Shown in pieces: positions 46,206 to 58,058 of a DNA stretch of 64,000 nt. The stretch lies in assembly GCA_933228895.1 (NCBI GenBank), contig OW121850.1, positions 29,211,773 through 29,275,772 of the forward strand, given 5' to 3'. The stretch is from Platycnemis pennipes. Taxonomy: Eukaryota; Arthropoda; Insecta; Odonata; Platycnemididae. Each line of letters opens with the position of its first letter. The stretch's first letter is position 1. Both the position numbers and the translations under genes were made by a program. Under the pieces are notes generated by a model, which searched no databases, was not told the DNA's origin, and saw only the letters and a program-made list of their open reading frames with translations.

Positions 46206-47339
46206 CTAATGTTTATACAGGCTTAAATTCTAATGTACCCTGAACAGGTACAACAGTAATTGAGTAAAAAATAATTACGATTGAATTGGATTAATTTGTA
46301 ACTTGTGGAATGATGTATTTTGAATATTGCCCATAGTTTTTCTTTCAAGATACCATTCTGCTTCACAATTACAAATAAGGCGAACTAAATTGTCAAGTAG
46401 CAAGTGAGGACGACTAAGCATGGGTAATCCCTTCACTCCCTTATCTCACGGCGTTCATTTTTCTTCACTCCCTTCATTAACGGCACAGGAGAATCGATTC
46501 TGACCCTAAGGCGCCCAATGTGCCACGCAAGTTCTCCAGGGCGCAAATGGTTTTTCTAGTCACATGAACCGACACCGCTCTTCGGCCATTGCCCTCCGCA
46601 AAGATCCCTCCAAACGACCTAACCCTTGCCTGTCAGGTACACGGTCCGCGAGCCCTTCATTTATAGATAAGTGCTTCCTCCCCAGAAATCCAATGGGCCA
46701 GTGGAGCATAAGAAATGGAATTCCCCCTCTCCTGTTTAAGATTACCTCAACTAAGGACCCGCTCAACAATTTTGGTAGAAAAGGGCGACCAAACTCCTTA
46801 TGTGGAACACTTCTCTTCTCACAAGTCCTCAATAAAATCATTTTCCATGGTAAATTTTGAGCCTTAGCCTTCCCAAAATAATACTTTACCACGTTTATTA
46901 GCCATTATTTTAAAGGAATTGGTCTCTTGCATATTTTATATTCCTGAATAATATCGAGAATCTATCATTATTGCCTTCGATGTACTGCAGAACTCAAATA
47001 TATGTAGTACAAAAACTAATGCGAAATGTTTTAAACGGAGTTCAGTTACCATTATAGACGTTATGCAGAAAACCCATACAACGGTTACAAAGGTAAACAC
47101 TTTTCAAATAGGTTTAAAAAATTAACGAAATCCCTCTCACGAAATTTTATCAAGACATTTATCGATGAAAGTAGTTTGTAATGCGTACTTATCCACGTGT
47201 TTTTAATGTCCTATGTGCAATAGGTCTTTACTACCAGTGAAAATTAACGAACAGGCTTTACAATGATTCAGGGATGAAAAAATAGGGAATAATTTACCTG
47301 CATATGTTTCCATAATAGTATAATGTATTTACTTTCACA
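46206..47339. other. No supported gene
   Basis: 46560-46892 is open on both strands (98 codons plus, 110 codons minus) in a slightly GC-richer patch. Neither product resembles a family I know. The rest is AT-rich. Confidence 0.35.
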
Positions 47340-47965
47340 ATTCGCGCACGGAAATAAAAGGCAACAAGTTGATGTGACTCTCCCTCGGGGACCAGAGAGC
47401 TCATCCTCTCTCACCAGGTATGCCTCCTCTCTCAACCCTCTTCGGCAAAAAGAAAAACTTTTTTATACGAGTCAATAATAAGAGACATAAATAAAGAACC
47501 CACAGCCCCGTGACGCCTTCGCTGGTCCTCGCAATAAATACACTTGTTCGCTTCGTCGCGTCGACAGGCTTCACGGCTCAAAACACCCTTTCAATGGGGA
47601 CGAGTATATTTGTCACCAATTCAGAAAAAAAGAGATGAGAGAAGGGAATAAAATATCTCCACCTCACAATTTATGCTTCCTGCTCGCCCGGGCGATATCC
47701 ACACCCGGAACCCGACTGCGTGCCTGCGAAACCCAATGTTTCTCATTCGACCGTTTTTCTTCCACGACACATACCTACTTCTCCCTCCCTCTCTCCAAAA
47801 CGCTCCACCACGCCCCACGGGGCTATTCCCACCCCTCCCACCTTCCAAATCCTTCCCCCTCACCACACAATTCCCGAGTCGGGCGACGGATTAGTCGTTT
47901 GGGGCTTCGGAGCCTCGGGATTGAAGAAGGCCCGCGAGGCTTGACCAGGCTGAACGCGCGTTTCC
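47340..47965. other. GC-rich, pyrimidine-rich block
   Basis: C-rich on the plus strand with CpG sites. Three plus-strand frames and one minus-strand frame are open together over 47635-47979, which points to composition and not coding. Confidence 0.4.
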
Positions 47966-48039
47966 CCGAAAAAGATTGAATCTGACGGACTAATTCGACT
48001 AAACCAACCGTCTGGTGGCGGGAGGAATTTCCAGAGGGG

Positions 48040-48078
48040 GGGTGAAATATATATATATAGAGAGAGAAAGAAAGAGAG
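48040..48078 (+). repeat. Microsatellite (AT)n/(AG)n
   Basis: A run of AT dinucleotides passes directly into AGAGAGAGAAAGAAAGAGAG. Confidence 0.8.
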
Positions 48079-48224
48079 GGATGAGGGGAGTGTTCACAAC
48101 GTGGTGGACCTGAGACGATGATTCGTCAACCCTTAGGGATGTCGCGGAAACTACTTCCCAAAATAAATAAGCCTCTATTGGGCTTCGCGGGAAAAACGCA
48201 TAAAACGCGGGTATTTGAAGGAAC

Positions 48225-48290
48225 ACCGAATTGGAATAGAGTACTGTCCTCCCATTCTGAGGACCCGGGTTCAACTGCCCGCAGTGGCGG
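48225..48290 (+). mobile_element. tRNA-like segment (SINE head)
   Basis: GGAATAGAGTACTGTCCTCC, CATTCTGAGGACCC and GGGTTCAACTGCCCGC have the D-arm end, anticodon arm and T-arm of a tRNA with a B-box-like GGTTCAACTGC at 48268. The acceptor stem is not convincing. Confidence 0.5.
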
Positions 48291-48384
48291 ATTTTTCATT
48301 GGTATACCGGTCCCACTTGAGTGCCTATTGGAGGGCATTTCAGGTTCAGTACCCCGTCCGTCGGAAGGGACGCTAAGCAAAATG

Positions 48385-48496
48385 TTCCACAGAGAAAAAA
48401 TCATTCGCCTTGACTGGGACTCGAACCCGGATCCCCTGATTTCCGGCCAGGTGCTCTACCAGTTGAGCTACCAAGACATCATCTTTCTCTGTGGAA
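48385..48496. repeat. Perfect 13-bp inverted repeat enclosing the tRNA-like unit
   Basis: TTCCACAGAGAAA at 48385-48397 and its exact complement at 48484-48496 flank the cloverleaf by 8 and 6 bases. The direct repeat GGGACGCTAAGC occurs at about 48367 and 48660. Confidence 0.75.
48406..48477 (-). tRNA. tRNA-like cloverleaf, likely SINE-derived or pseudogene
   Basis: The minus strand folds as a 72-nt cloverleaf. The acceptor stem GTCTTGG pairs with TCAAGGC over 7 bp with two G-U pairs. The D arm is GCTC/GAGC with an AACTGGTA loop, the anticodon stem is CCTGG/TCAGG, the variable loop has 4 bases, and the T arm is CCGGG/CCCAG with loop TTCGAGT and one C-A mismatch. A and B boxes are intact (TAGCTCAACTGG, GGTTCGAGTCC). 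The anticodon loop reads CCGGAAA, which puts C instead of the almost universal U at position 33, and no CCA is encoded. It stands inside a perfect 13-bp inverted repeat, which favours a SINE or pseudogene over a working tRNA. Confidence 0.6.
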
Positions 48497-49045
48497 ATCA
48501 AAGAGGCTTTAAAGGAACTAGGTGTTACCGGACTGCGGGACATACCATGTCACGATGCAGCCGTAGCCGTTCGCATGGCGCCACAGTCCACGAGATTAAA
48601 GCCAATTTTTAAACACTAAGGTGCTTACATAGAACGAATTCAAAGCACCTTTGAATTCGGGACGCTAAGCCGTGGTTCCCTTGGCGCCTGTCGTTAAGAG
48701 AAGGCTAACGCCGACGCCGGGTATTCCTCCACCCTTGCACCATTTGCGATTCAATCTATACAGAGCTGCATAATAATGAAACAAATTCACTTTTGGAATA
48801 GGTGAGTACCTACGTGTTGGATTTATTAAGGTATAGGAAGAAGGGAAAACTATTTCAAACGCTATAAAAAGATTTCATGGAGTTACAATCATTCTCATGA
48901 TTTGCAGCCGATATATTTTAACTCTAAGGTTTATTCATTTTCAATCAGCAATTAGTTTTACGCCTAAACATATATCTTTGTGGGGGATACTTCTTTGCGG
49001 TAAATAAAAGCGAGGGTCATAGGCATACTTATAGGGAACTTAGTT
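48497..49045. other. No recognised feature
   Basis: It begins with a stretch that may be the remainder of the tRNA-like repeat (to about 48720, including CTTTGAATTCG) and then becomes AT-rich. Confidence 0.35.
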
Positions 49046-49440
49046 TTAGCAGAAAAGCTGTAAAAAATCATCCTGCCGACGGAAAGTCAGGGAGCGAGGA
49101 AAAATGGAAATGGGAATTGAAAGGATGGGGGAGGCGCTGCCACTGCCGCAGTACCAATCCATTGTTGCGTGCGGTTCAAGCGAGACCCTTGACGAGGGAC
49201 GCTTTTGGGACGCGCGGCCCTTAATTCGGTCGCAAAGGGAGTTAGCTGCCGGCGAACAGCCGTGGGGAAGCACAGGGCGTCGCTTAATCAGGATATATAA
49301 GGACTTGCCGTCTTTAAAAATCCGCCTCCGTGCTTCCCTCTCAAGACACTCCGTTTCTTCAATTTTTTCCCTCCTCGTACGCCGCTCACCTCTCCCTCTC
49401 CCTTTTATCTCCACTCTTCCCCGAATCCTCTGTTAAGGCA
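49046..49440. other. GC-richer patch, open on both strands
   Basis: A 110-codon plus frame and a 122-codon minus frame overlap. The minus product is Arg/Glu-rich at its start, the plus product Ser/Leu-rich at its end, and neither has a known motif. ATATATAAGG at about 49293 could be a TATA element, but there is no downstream support. Confidence 0.35.
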
Positions 49441-50999
49441 GACGACCTCCGAGAAAACCCTTCCTCCTTGATCTCATGAACTCTCCTCCACATTACCGCC
49501 CGCCTTATTTCTTTTTTTACTCTGACACTCAAAATAAACGACGTTCCGTAAAAGTTCTCTCCGGCAAATTTCAGAAGGTGATTACTTTTCCAGGATCTCA
49601 TCAAGCCATTATCAACCGCTCAAGCAACGTGGGGGAGTGAGGGGGAGTTCTTGCGAAAAAATGCATCTACGTAACTTTTCTTTCATTCACCGGAAATTTG
49701 GGAGAGACATATTGATGAGAAGGATTGCTTGTATTACCACCATGGGAACGAATGCATCATGGTTAATGATGATTAAGTACGTTCGAATGTACGTTTTATG
49801 AATGTATATGCTAATGACTTTGCTAACAAACGCACTCAATTGTAAACTTCTGCATTTCAAGTAATTTGACTGCGGAATTCGAGAAGGAAATCTCGAAAAA
49901 TTGCTATAATTCAAAATGTTAGTTGCTCAATAATTTACACTTGCTTGATAATAATGGAGAGAAAATAATGCAATACTCTCATAACTTTCAGCTGTTTTAA
50001 TTTCTTTCTCAGCAATTTAGAAAAATGTAGCGAGCTAAAAAAAGGATCCTCCCACGAAAGCTAGTTGTTAAATAGGTTGGATAGAGTATTGGTAGCATTG
50101 AACTTGTAATATTACTTTGTAACTCTACAATCAATATAAATATAACTATACAGCCTATGTAGCAATAAATTGTAATATTATTTTGTAGCTATACATTTTC
50201 ACATTAAAGAAAGAAAATATCAATTTCCCTAAATTTGATATTTTTTAATGATAATATTTATTGCTCCAGCAAGTTATAATCAAAAAATAATACAATAAGA
50301 ATTTTGGAGATTCAGGTGAACCTTAAGGCTTTAGTCTGTTGTTGGGTTCACCTTAAAGTTACACATAATTAATCTGAATGATTATTCATCAAAGCCGATA
50401 TTAGCATTTTCTTTTATGGTAAGTGCACGACACACTATGACAGCAGTGCAATAACACTCGGACCACGATCTTGGAATATAAATTATTCTATATAAGTATT
50501 CTAAGATCGTGACTAGGACGGATATTATGTATTTCCATATTATTTAAAAATTCACATCGTAGAGAAATATGAGTTAAAGAGGAAATGGATTGTTAAAGGC
50601 AGAGCGCGAACGTTTCGTCAATTAAACATCATGAATAAGGTCAAAAAATAACATTAGATGTGAGCGTAATTCATGAGGCTAAGGTAACTTGATTTATTTA
50701 GTTTGCTAAAGCCAGTTACAAACGAATGGTATTCATGGAGATGTTGGATTTTGCCTTTGCCGTCACGGTGGTAATTTTATCGCAAATTCAATTTAATTTT
50801 ATAAAAGTGTTAATTTCTCATGTCCATTTAAATCTCTATTGACGGTGGCCCAGTTGATCCAGCGTACATGCATGATGTTATTAAGCACGCATTATTTGGC
50901 TCGACAGGGTTTTATAACAAATGTCACCGACAGGTGAGTTCATAACCATCATAGAGAGTAGGTACATGGCTTGGTACAATTTAGATTTTTAGGAAAATA
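49441..50999. other. AT-rich with a small tandem repeat and a hairpin
   Basis: TTGTAATATTACTTTGTAAC near 50105 is repeated about 65 bases later as TTGTAATATTATTTTGTAGC. A hairpin is formed by CACGATCTTGGAATA (50464-50478) and TATTCTAAGATCGTG (50497-50511). No gene. Confidence 0.5.
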
Positions 51000-51240
51000 A
51001 AGCACGGTGGAGAGACATCGCACACCGAACACGGTTTAAATAAAATTCTCCGCGGGGTCCACAGGGAAAATTCCCATCCGAGGGTTGGAGAAGTGATGTG
51101 GATGTTCTCTCCAAATGGCGCTCACGTGAGAACAGGTCTACCCCTTGAAAAATTCCTGCATCAGCCGGGATTCGAATCTGAGACTGGGAGTGAGAGGACT
51201 ACCCTCATATCCTCCACACTGACTATGGTCCAACTTTAAA
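51000..51240 (-). mobile_element. tRNA-derived SINE, family 2
   Basis: On the minus strand a tRNA-like head (A-box region TGGACCATAGTCAGTGTGG, B box GATTCGAATCCC at 51167-51178) is followed by a body with TGATGCAGGAATTTTTCAAG, CACGTGAGCGCCATTTGGAG and CCCTGTGGACCCCGCGGAG. The body differs from family 1. It ends near 51000. No second copy was found in the window, so its bounds are approximate. Confidence 0.65.
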
Positions 51241-51502
51241 ATCACCACTATTACAGTATATACTGATAGAACAGAATAGGCAGCATAGGAAAGGGATAGG
51301 TAGGGGAAATACTTTAGAGTATTCGGTAGTGCATGATGCATGTATTAACCCCTCAAATACTATAGATACTAACAATCTAGTTGCATGAGACCCTTTAGTT
51401 GCTTGCTTGCATGTTAGTAGTGCATGCTTGGTGATCTTCACCCACTGCCACACACCCTCGCGGTGGCTTGCAGGGTATCGTGTAGATGTAGATGTAGATA
51501 TA
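51241..51502 (+). mobile_element. CR1/L2-type 3' end, divergent subfamily (copy 10)
   Basis: It matches 7905-7998 and the 3' block of 26890-27426, then shows the stem CTGCCACACACCCTCGCGG and the tail GTGTAGATGTAGATGTAGAT. It has no coding part and directly abuts the SINE on its left. Confidence 0.8.
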
Positions 51503-52549
51503 CTCTTGTTAGTTAAAATATTACATACCCTTAATAGTTTCAACGTATCCTGAATCACAATCGTAATTATTTCAGTTACATTACCGCTCAGATGAAGATT
51601 TCAATGAATTATTCACCTACCGCTTTCTTCCACATACGTACTTATTTCCTTTCTTTATTTTAATCTTCGGCCGTGTATTTATGTCACACTCTATTTATCC
51701 CATCATTAAACTCTACTCAAATTCTAAGAAAACTGTTTCGGCCAGACTTTCGGTAGAATTTTCTCATCTGAGGAAGGATAGGTGCATATTAGATTTCTAT
51801 TCCTCATGCACATGTGGAACTGCACTCCACTCTTATCCATGTCAACATAACGAAACTATAATAATAATAATAAAGTGTCTTTATTCGGCGGACTCTGATC
51901 CTAGAATACTGGACTTAAAATTATTTGTGATTTTTGATAGGTACTTCCTTCACCTATCTGTAATGTTCTCGTCAAATTCATGTACTTTGCCTCTATAATC
52001 ATATCTGTCGCTGTGAGTCATGAGCGGCAGCAGCGGAAGCATTCGAAATGTAGTGTTATAGAAGAAGCGTAATGTGATATATATGTGCACAGAATGATGA
52101 TAGAAGTTATGAAAAGTCGAGTGAAAAAAAGAAAATTAATACAAAATTTAAAGAGGAAGGTGTGCCTTACTTGGTCATAGGCATATTTGGACAGAATATC
52201 TTGCAGCAAAAATGATATTCTGTGTGCCTGTGTGTGTGTGTCTGGGATGGGGATAGACTGTGGGAAAATAAGCAAAGTTAAGACCTGGTATGGAGTATGT
52301 AAATTAATATGTGAATGAAAATATTGGTAAAAAAATGAAAAGGTTACCCGATAAAGAAATGGAGCTACTTTAAACCAATCTAAGGATTCATGAAACACAC
52401 CACGCACTATTCCATTAACCTTCTCAATTTCACTTGCTTTCTCCTACTCGGAGAATCAGAATGTCTCTAAAGTACGGGGATCTCATCGTCCCTACCCCTT
52501 CACTGGTTCACTGCCAAGCAGTTTAATGGGAAACACAATCCATGATCTT
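51503..52549. other. No supported gene
   Basis: An (ATA)n tract lies near 51858-51875 and a (TG)n tract near 52225-52241. The frames at 51681-51998 plus and 52018-52407 minus are Phe/Ile/Ser-rich and unrecognised. Confidence 0.4.
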
Positions 52550-52889
52550 GTTCACAAAAGAAAAAAAACCAGGGCTCAGTGCGGCGGAAAATCCTCACAA
52601 ATATCAATTTGTAGCGAAAAAAAAGGCGGGTTTGGCGGATGCGGGGAATGGATTCTCAGCGAGATGTCTCCGCGCGGGAGCGGATTGCGACGGAACGAGA
52701 GGAAGTGGGAGCCGTAAACACGGATGGGGGTGAGGAGGGGATTTTCGGGGGAGGATAAAAAGGGAATGGGATTCGACAGATTTGTTGCCAGGCTCTTCGT
52801 CGCGAATGCGGGGTTGAGGGAGAGGAGAAGGATTGAGAAGAAGACAGCCCACGACCGGATTCGGTAACTATTCACGGATAAGTCAAGTA
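52550..52889. other. GC-rich, purine-rich plus-strand block
   Basis: CpG-rich and G-rich on the plus strand. Four overlapping frames on both strands are open, so the openness is compositional. Confidence 0.4.
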
Positions 52890-52975
52890 CACGGAGTGCC
52901 CTGCGAGACCTCACGCCACCTCGGTAGTGTGTGGCAGAGGGTGAATTACCACGAAACATGCACTACCGATGTATG
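52890..52975 (-). mobile_element. CR1/L2-type 3' end (copy 11)
   Basis: GTGCCCTGCGAGACC, CACCTCGGTAGTGTGTGGCA, GAGGGTGAATTACCACGAAA and CATGCACTACC on the plus strand follow the minus-oriented 3' signature. The tail is lost or changed. Confidence 0.65.
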
Positions 52976-53380
52976 TGCCGGCAACTGACAATACGATGCT
53001 ATTTATTTGGATAATCGTGTTAGCAATGCATGCAAAAGGCACGTGCACGAAATGAATAGTACCTACGCAGGAATAAAATACATAAGAAACCCGGGAAATC
53101 TTCACTCACGAAATATGTATTATAGTTGGGAACGCGTTTTAAAAGCAACACATTTGACTTATCATACCCACCAGGTACGCAGGGGTTCAGTTAATATGAG
53201 TTTGTGGCTTAAAAACAAATTTCAGATGTTTTGACTGCGGACTAATCGACCAAAATCTCACTTAATTCTCCGGTTTTGTTGCCTATCACGATCTCTTATT
53301 GTCTCGGTAATAAAGACAGTTTAATATTACGAGGACGGTCTCTCTCTCTCTAATCTTTTTCTTCCGATCGAACCGGACAT
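52976..53380. other. No recognised feature
   Basis: AT-rich, with a (TC)n tract near 53339-53350 just before the next SINE. Confidence 0.4.
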
Positions 53381-53560
53381 GCCGGCCGTGGTAGTGATGT
53401 CGGTAATACGGTGGCCTGGCTACCCAAAGGTCGCGGATTCGAATTCCTCTCAGTGCATGGGCGTTGCGCTTGTCCTATGTTTACCTAAGATCTTAATTAA
53501 GACGATACGACTTAGCCTAAGCCGTTAGAGCGCCTAAACCCAAATAATATTACTAACACT
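53381..53560 (+). mobile_element. tRNA-derived SINE
   Basis: GCCGTGGTAGTGATGTCGG forms the A-box region, and GGATTCGAATTCC at 53435-53447 is a near-perfect B box. A body follows with TGGGCGTTGCGCTTGTCC, GACGATACGACTTAGCCTAA and a TAATATTACTAACAC end. It differs from the SINEs at 40071 and 51000, so it may be a third family. The end is approximate. Confidence 0.65.
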
Positions 53561-53959
53561 CGAATCTAGCGTAATACACGTGTGTTTAATATAAGCAGCG
53601 TTTCTCAGATCATTTTTAAAGATAAATACTTACGAAAGAAAAGAGAGCCCACATGGTAAAAAGCCGCTCGCTCTGATAAAGAACCTCCAGCTACGACATA
53701 GTCAGAAATTTCCACTTTGCCCCTCAACACATAACATGAACCAAATTTTTTCCTAAGAATTCGTATTGGCCATTAAAGTTCCAAGTACCATCTTTTTTCA
53801 AGAACTTTCATTAATGATTATTTTTTACTGAAACGCGTAGGTATAAGTTCATTTCATTAGTACGTACGCGCAATTGCTATTATGTTTTTGCAATTAAATC
53901 AGGTACTTAAAACTAAAGAAGGGGGTTTCTCGGGTGCAGGCATTTAAAGTGAAGGTATG
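53561..53959. other. No recognised feature
   Basis: AT-rich sequence without supported features. Confidence 0.4.
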
Positions 53960-54790
53960 CGCAACGTTTTAGTTCTTTTTTATCCATTCCATTTGCCAGA
54001 AAACCCACCGATGAGTTCCCGCTCCAGAGCTGGGGAAGAAAGTTAAATAAAAAAAAAAAGAAACAATAATCCTGGAGGTAATTCTTTGGTCGGAATATGG
54101 CTGTTTCCGCAGATGTCGGGGGGATGGAAAAAATTTAACACCCCCTTTCCCTGACGACTTCACCATCAGGAGGTGCGTGGTGTACTCGTCCTGCCCCTTC
54201 CCATGATGCAAGGGAGGAAGGAAGGGGTATTTCTCGTAAAAGCGGAGAGTAATTCGGTGTTATGGCGTAAACAGCGTTGGGAGAGAGCGCTGGAGGGGAG
54301 GTTGCTGCATGGGCGGAGGGGAAGGTCGGTTAGGTGTGCTTTTCCACCTTAGTGTGGGGAGGGAGGGACACAGTGGCTGGCTGGTGCGGGCGGTAGGGGG
54401 GGCGGCGTAATGGAAGGAAACTTGACTGGAGTTTTGAGTGCGTGCGGCCGCACGGGGATAGAGCGGACGGGAGATGGGAGGAGGAGAGGAAATGAGGGTG
54501 GAAAGTGGAGAAAAAAGAAGAGGGAAGAGAGATTGCTCGGAGGGAGGTAGCAAGAGGGAGATGATTGAATGGGGTGGGTGGGGCTGCGTTTAATGGGGCG
54601 AGGGCTCCGGTGGAAGAATTACCCTGAATGTCCTCTTACAAGCCCATATTCCCCTCCAGACCTCCCTCGAGTGCTTCGCCTCAAAATTCATTGTCTCCTC
54701 TCACAATCTCCCTTTCCTCCCCGTCGTCATTTTCATACCAGCCAGTTTCATTTCCCTTATTATTTTTCGGAGGAGTATAAAAATTAATGT
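53960..54790. other. GC-rich block with opposed strand bias
   Basis: G-rich on the plus strand from about 54120 to 54610, then C-rich to 54730. A TATA-like GTATAAAAA stands at the right edge (about 54774). Frames are open on both strands (54260-54553 minus, 54569-54787 plus) but low in complexity. Confidence 0.4.
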
Positions 54791-56248
54791 TCGGGACACA
54801 GAGTTTTGTCCACATTCAACAAAAAGTTGTGATTTTTAGAAAAGAATTATTTTGGTCCCGTTGTTGGGGAAGCTTGTTACCCCTCCTTGTTTTCAGTTAA
54901 GTACACGTCAATTTTTTTTTAGATTTAGGCATGATTCGTGCAAACGGTCAATGTGACGTTTGGTTGAGCGCTAAACACAAAAGAAAACACATTCCCAATT
55001 TTTCAGAGGTGATCCACACGCATTTTTCCTTGCGTACAAAACCAACAAGGTAACACCAATTAGAACTCAATACGGTAAGTTAGTATGACGTGTATCTTGC
55101 ACGAAGAATCTAGGGGCTCCTAATGGCAAAACATTCTCGATCACACCAGCATAGCACACCCACCAGTCTAAGAATTTAATAACATTATTATAATATCTAA
55201 GAAGCTCCAATGTCTAAGGGCTTAATAATATTTTAGCTGACCCCCATTATTATAACAAAAAGTAATATTTCATAGATAACCTAAGTTATCTCTCACTTGA
55301 GGGCTTCGGTTAACTGAGAATTTTGAATTTCTCTCCGCAAAATTGAAGAGGAAATTTGCATTTTGCTGCTTAACTTCACGTTATCTTACCATCTTGAATG
55401 ATATCTTGGATGTGATTTTTTTCTTGGGGTGCAGGAAAAAAAATCTCGAAGTTTCAATACTACTTCAGTGCCATTATTATCCTGCATGCCTAAACTTAAA
55501 GAGTGACAGTAGGTTAACTGAAGGTATTTTTTCATCAAGTAGGTAATTTTATGTAACAAAAGACATCAATGAATTCGTCTGCAAAACTTCTAATACCTTT
55601 CAAACAGAATAATTCATGGAAATTGCTACAAATTACGCTACAGAGAAAACAGTAGAAAGAATAATACAGAGTAGTGTACAAAAGTAATAATAGAGAGAGC
55701 ATAGTAAGTAAAGGGGATAGTAGAGAAAATAATATACATCTCCGTAGTCTCCGTATGGACTCTTGATTCATAGTTCTTTGGAGTTGGGAGTAACTAACGC
55801 ATGATTACTGACAAAAATTCTCACTGCAAACCAAAGGAAACCTTCATCCCGACCTAGCTATGGTACCAGCACCTTTGCAACTAACAGAAGATATAGGAAC
55901 CTAAGAGTATTACTAACATTAAGATAAAAGAAAACTCATTCCGAGGATTTCAGAGGTTAAAAGCCCTGCCATCCTGATTGACACAAATAAACATTTGTGG
56001 TTAGGGGTATTCCGCCCACCATATCAGTGCATCATGTGAGTGACGAGATTGCAGATTATTTCTTTTCCGACTTTATAATCTTCTATTGACTATTGCATCG
56101 TAAAAGTCATACGCCTATCCAATCAAGAATTTTGTGATTTTCAAGTAGTTTTAGATGAAGAAAATATAAGGCAATATAATTTAGGAATATTTGCATATAC
56201 TCTTGACACTTTTGGGTTCAGCTGCCTGATTTTTTATTCTAATATAGG
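54791..56248. other. No recognised feature
   Basis: AT-rich with repeated short TAATAATATT-type motifs near 55180-55260. No gene. Confidence 0.4.
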
Positions 56249-57236
56249 ACGACCGATGAGTTATCCACAGCTTGTATAAAAACCAGGTGGCCATCATCAA
56301 ATCAGGATCCAGCAGTACAGAAGCAAGCATAAAGAAAGGAGTGAGGCAAGGATGTGCACTTCCTACCGTTTTATTCGATATCTACATCGAGAAAGCCATC
56401 CAAGAAGTGAAAGAAAAGTCTCCGGGAGTGAAGATCCACGGAGAGAAAATCAGCATGCTTCGATTTGCCGATGACAGCAGTCATGGCAGAAACAGAACGA
56501 GATTTAAAGAAGACACTAGGAAATATGGAAAGAACGATGAACAGATATCATCTGAAGTTCAATAAAAAGAAAACTAAGGTATTGGTATGCACTAGGAGAA
56601 AGGAAGCCAGGACCAATGTTAAACTGGGAAAACAAAAGATCGAGGTGGAAGAGTTCTGTTACCTGGGAAGCCGAGTAACCAGCGATGGACGAAGTAACAG
56701 AGAAATTGCCAGTAGAATTTCCCAGGCAGAAAGGGCATTTTACCAGAAGAAGATTCTGCTTACAGCTGCAAATACAAGCGTTGAAGTGAGGAAACAGTTC
56801 ATTAGAACATACATCTGGAGCATTCTACTATATGGCAGCGAAGCATGGACAATAACAGCAGCAGAGAAGTCCAGGCTGGAAGCATTTGAAATGTGGTACT
56901 ACCGAGGAATGACGAAGATAAAATGGATCCGATCGAGTGACAAACGAAGAAGTGTTAAGAATAGTGGGAGAGAAAAGATGTCTACTGAGAACATTAAAAA
57001 GGAAACGGGACACCTTAATGGGCCCCATCTTGAGACACGATGGCCTGATGACGAAAATCGTCGAGGGAAAAGTGAACTGGAAGAATGGAAAAGGCAGGCC
57101 TCGTGTGAGGTATATGGAGCAAGTTGTGAAGAATGTAAAAGAGAGGAGCTACGTCAATATGAAGAGGTTGGTCGATAGAAGAATCGAGTGGAGGGCTGCG
57201 TCAAACCAATCCTAGGATTTATGACCGATGATGATG
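56249..57236 (+). pseudogene. RTE-like retrotransposon, longest copy, includes RT active site (copy B3)
   Basis: It opens inside the RT domain (VIHSLYKNQVAI), then KGVRQGCALPTVLFDIYIEK and MLRFADD, the catalytic Asp-Asp motif with a preserved Ala. A frame change right after FADD moves the reading frame; the second frame (56465-57178) gives ETERDLKKTL, YHLKFNKKKTKVLV, CYLGSRVTSDGRS, TYIWSILLYGSEAWTITAAE and KIKWI. A further frame change near 56935 leads to TNEEVLRIVGEKR, ILRHDGLM and RRIEWRAASNQS with the stop, then a GATGATGATGA tail. Frameshifts and the missing 5' half make it non-functional. It is the only copy in the window with a recognisable RT block on the plus strand. Confidence 0.92.
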
Positions 57237-57429
57237 AGAGGAACGACCTCTTCGAGCGGCTCTGATAACAACCATTGCATCCTACGTCATCAGGAGACAA
57301 TAATGTAAGGAAAATGGGACAGGTCCTTGGCCAAATATATATAATTAATTCTTAAAAGTTGAAACCTTGCGTAGATTCTCAATATTCACGAGAAACTAAT
57401 CGGCCTTCCAGGGCGAAGCAAGGGGTACA
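57237..57429. other. No recognised feature
   Basis: Short AT-rich spacer. Confidence 0.35.
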
Positions 57430-58049
57430 CGAGAAGTCAATTATCGCAAACTACCCTCTATCTCCCTCTTTCCGTCCACAATAAAATCTGAATTAAGCTC
57501 TGACGCAGGAGAAGAGGAGTGTCCGGTCAGTGAGACCGACCAATTTGCCGGCACTGCCGCAGTAGGGGAGACTGACAGACGGGATGACAAAAAAAAGAAA
57601 GAGGCAAGTCAACGAATAAATCGCGTTGTGTGCTGCAAAAAAATGAGGGAACCGTAAGATATAGGAGGGGTGCGGCTCGAGGAGGGGTGAGTCTCTGGGA
57701 GGGGATTCCGGTGCTGAACGCAGGGGATAAAAGGTGGACGGGCTAATTGATTCTCCGGAGCACAGATCCTCGGCCGCCTCGCCCCTCAACGTCCCGGTGG
57801 GCGACTTGACGGAGGATTTTCCGCCCATCGCCGCGTGGAATGGACGGAAAGGCGAGCGCTCTAATCCCCTCGCAGGCTGACGGGACGCCGAAATTCGCAA
57901 GTGACGCGGTCTCACGCGGTGACTATAGTCAAGCCACTCGGCCCATGGCACCCTCCTATCGATCCATTCCACTGACAGAGATGGACGAGAAAAAATATTC
58001 CCATCAACCCGTTAGGCACCACTTCAATGCCTCAATTATTTCCTCCTAG
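57430..58049. other. GC-rich block
   Basis: CpG sites and GGGAGGGGATTCCGG at 57697-57711, with GGGGATAAAAGG at about 57723. A 159-codon minus frame (57493-57972) is open, with a basic N-terminal half and a hydrophobic C-terminal half. No domain is recognised and the plus strand is also partly open. The next RTE copy begins just after this block. Confidence 0.4.
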
Positions 58050-58058
58050 CGATTTCAT

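Noticed and set aside
48406..48477. Functional tRNA gene
   Set aside because: The base at position 33 is C, there is a T-stem mismatch, and the unit is enclosed in an inverted repeat. Reported as tRNA-like only.
49104..49436. 110-codon plus frame downstream of a TATA-like ATATATAAGG
   Set aside because: The opposite strand is open over the same bases, the TATA-like sequence is inside the frame, and the product has no known motif.
57493..57972. 159-codon minus-strand frame with a hydrophobic C-terminal half
   Set aside because: No recognisable domain or splice context, and it is confined to a GC-rich block. Kept only as a compositional note.
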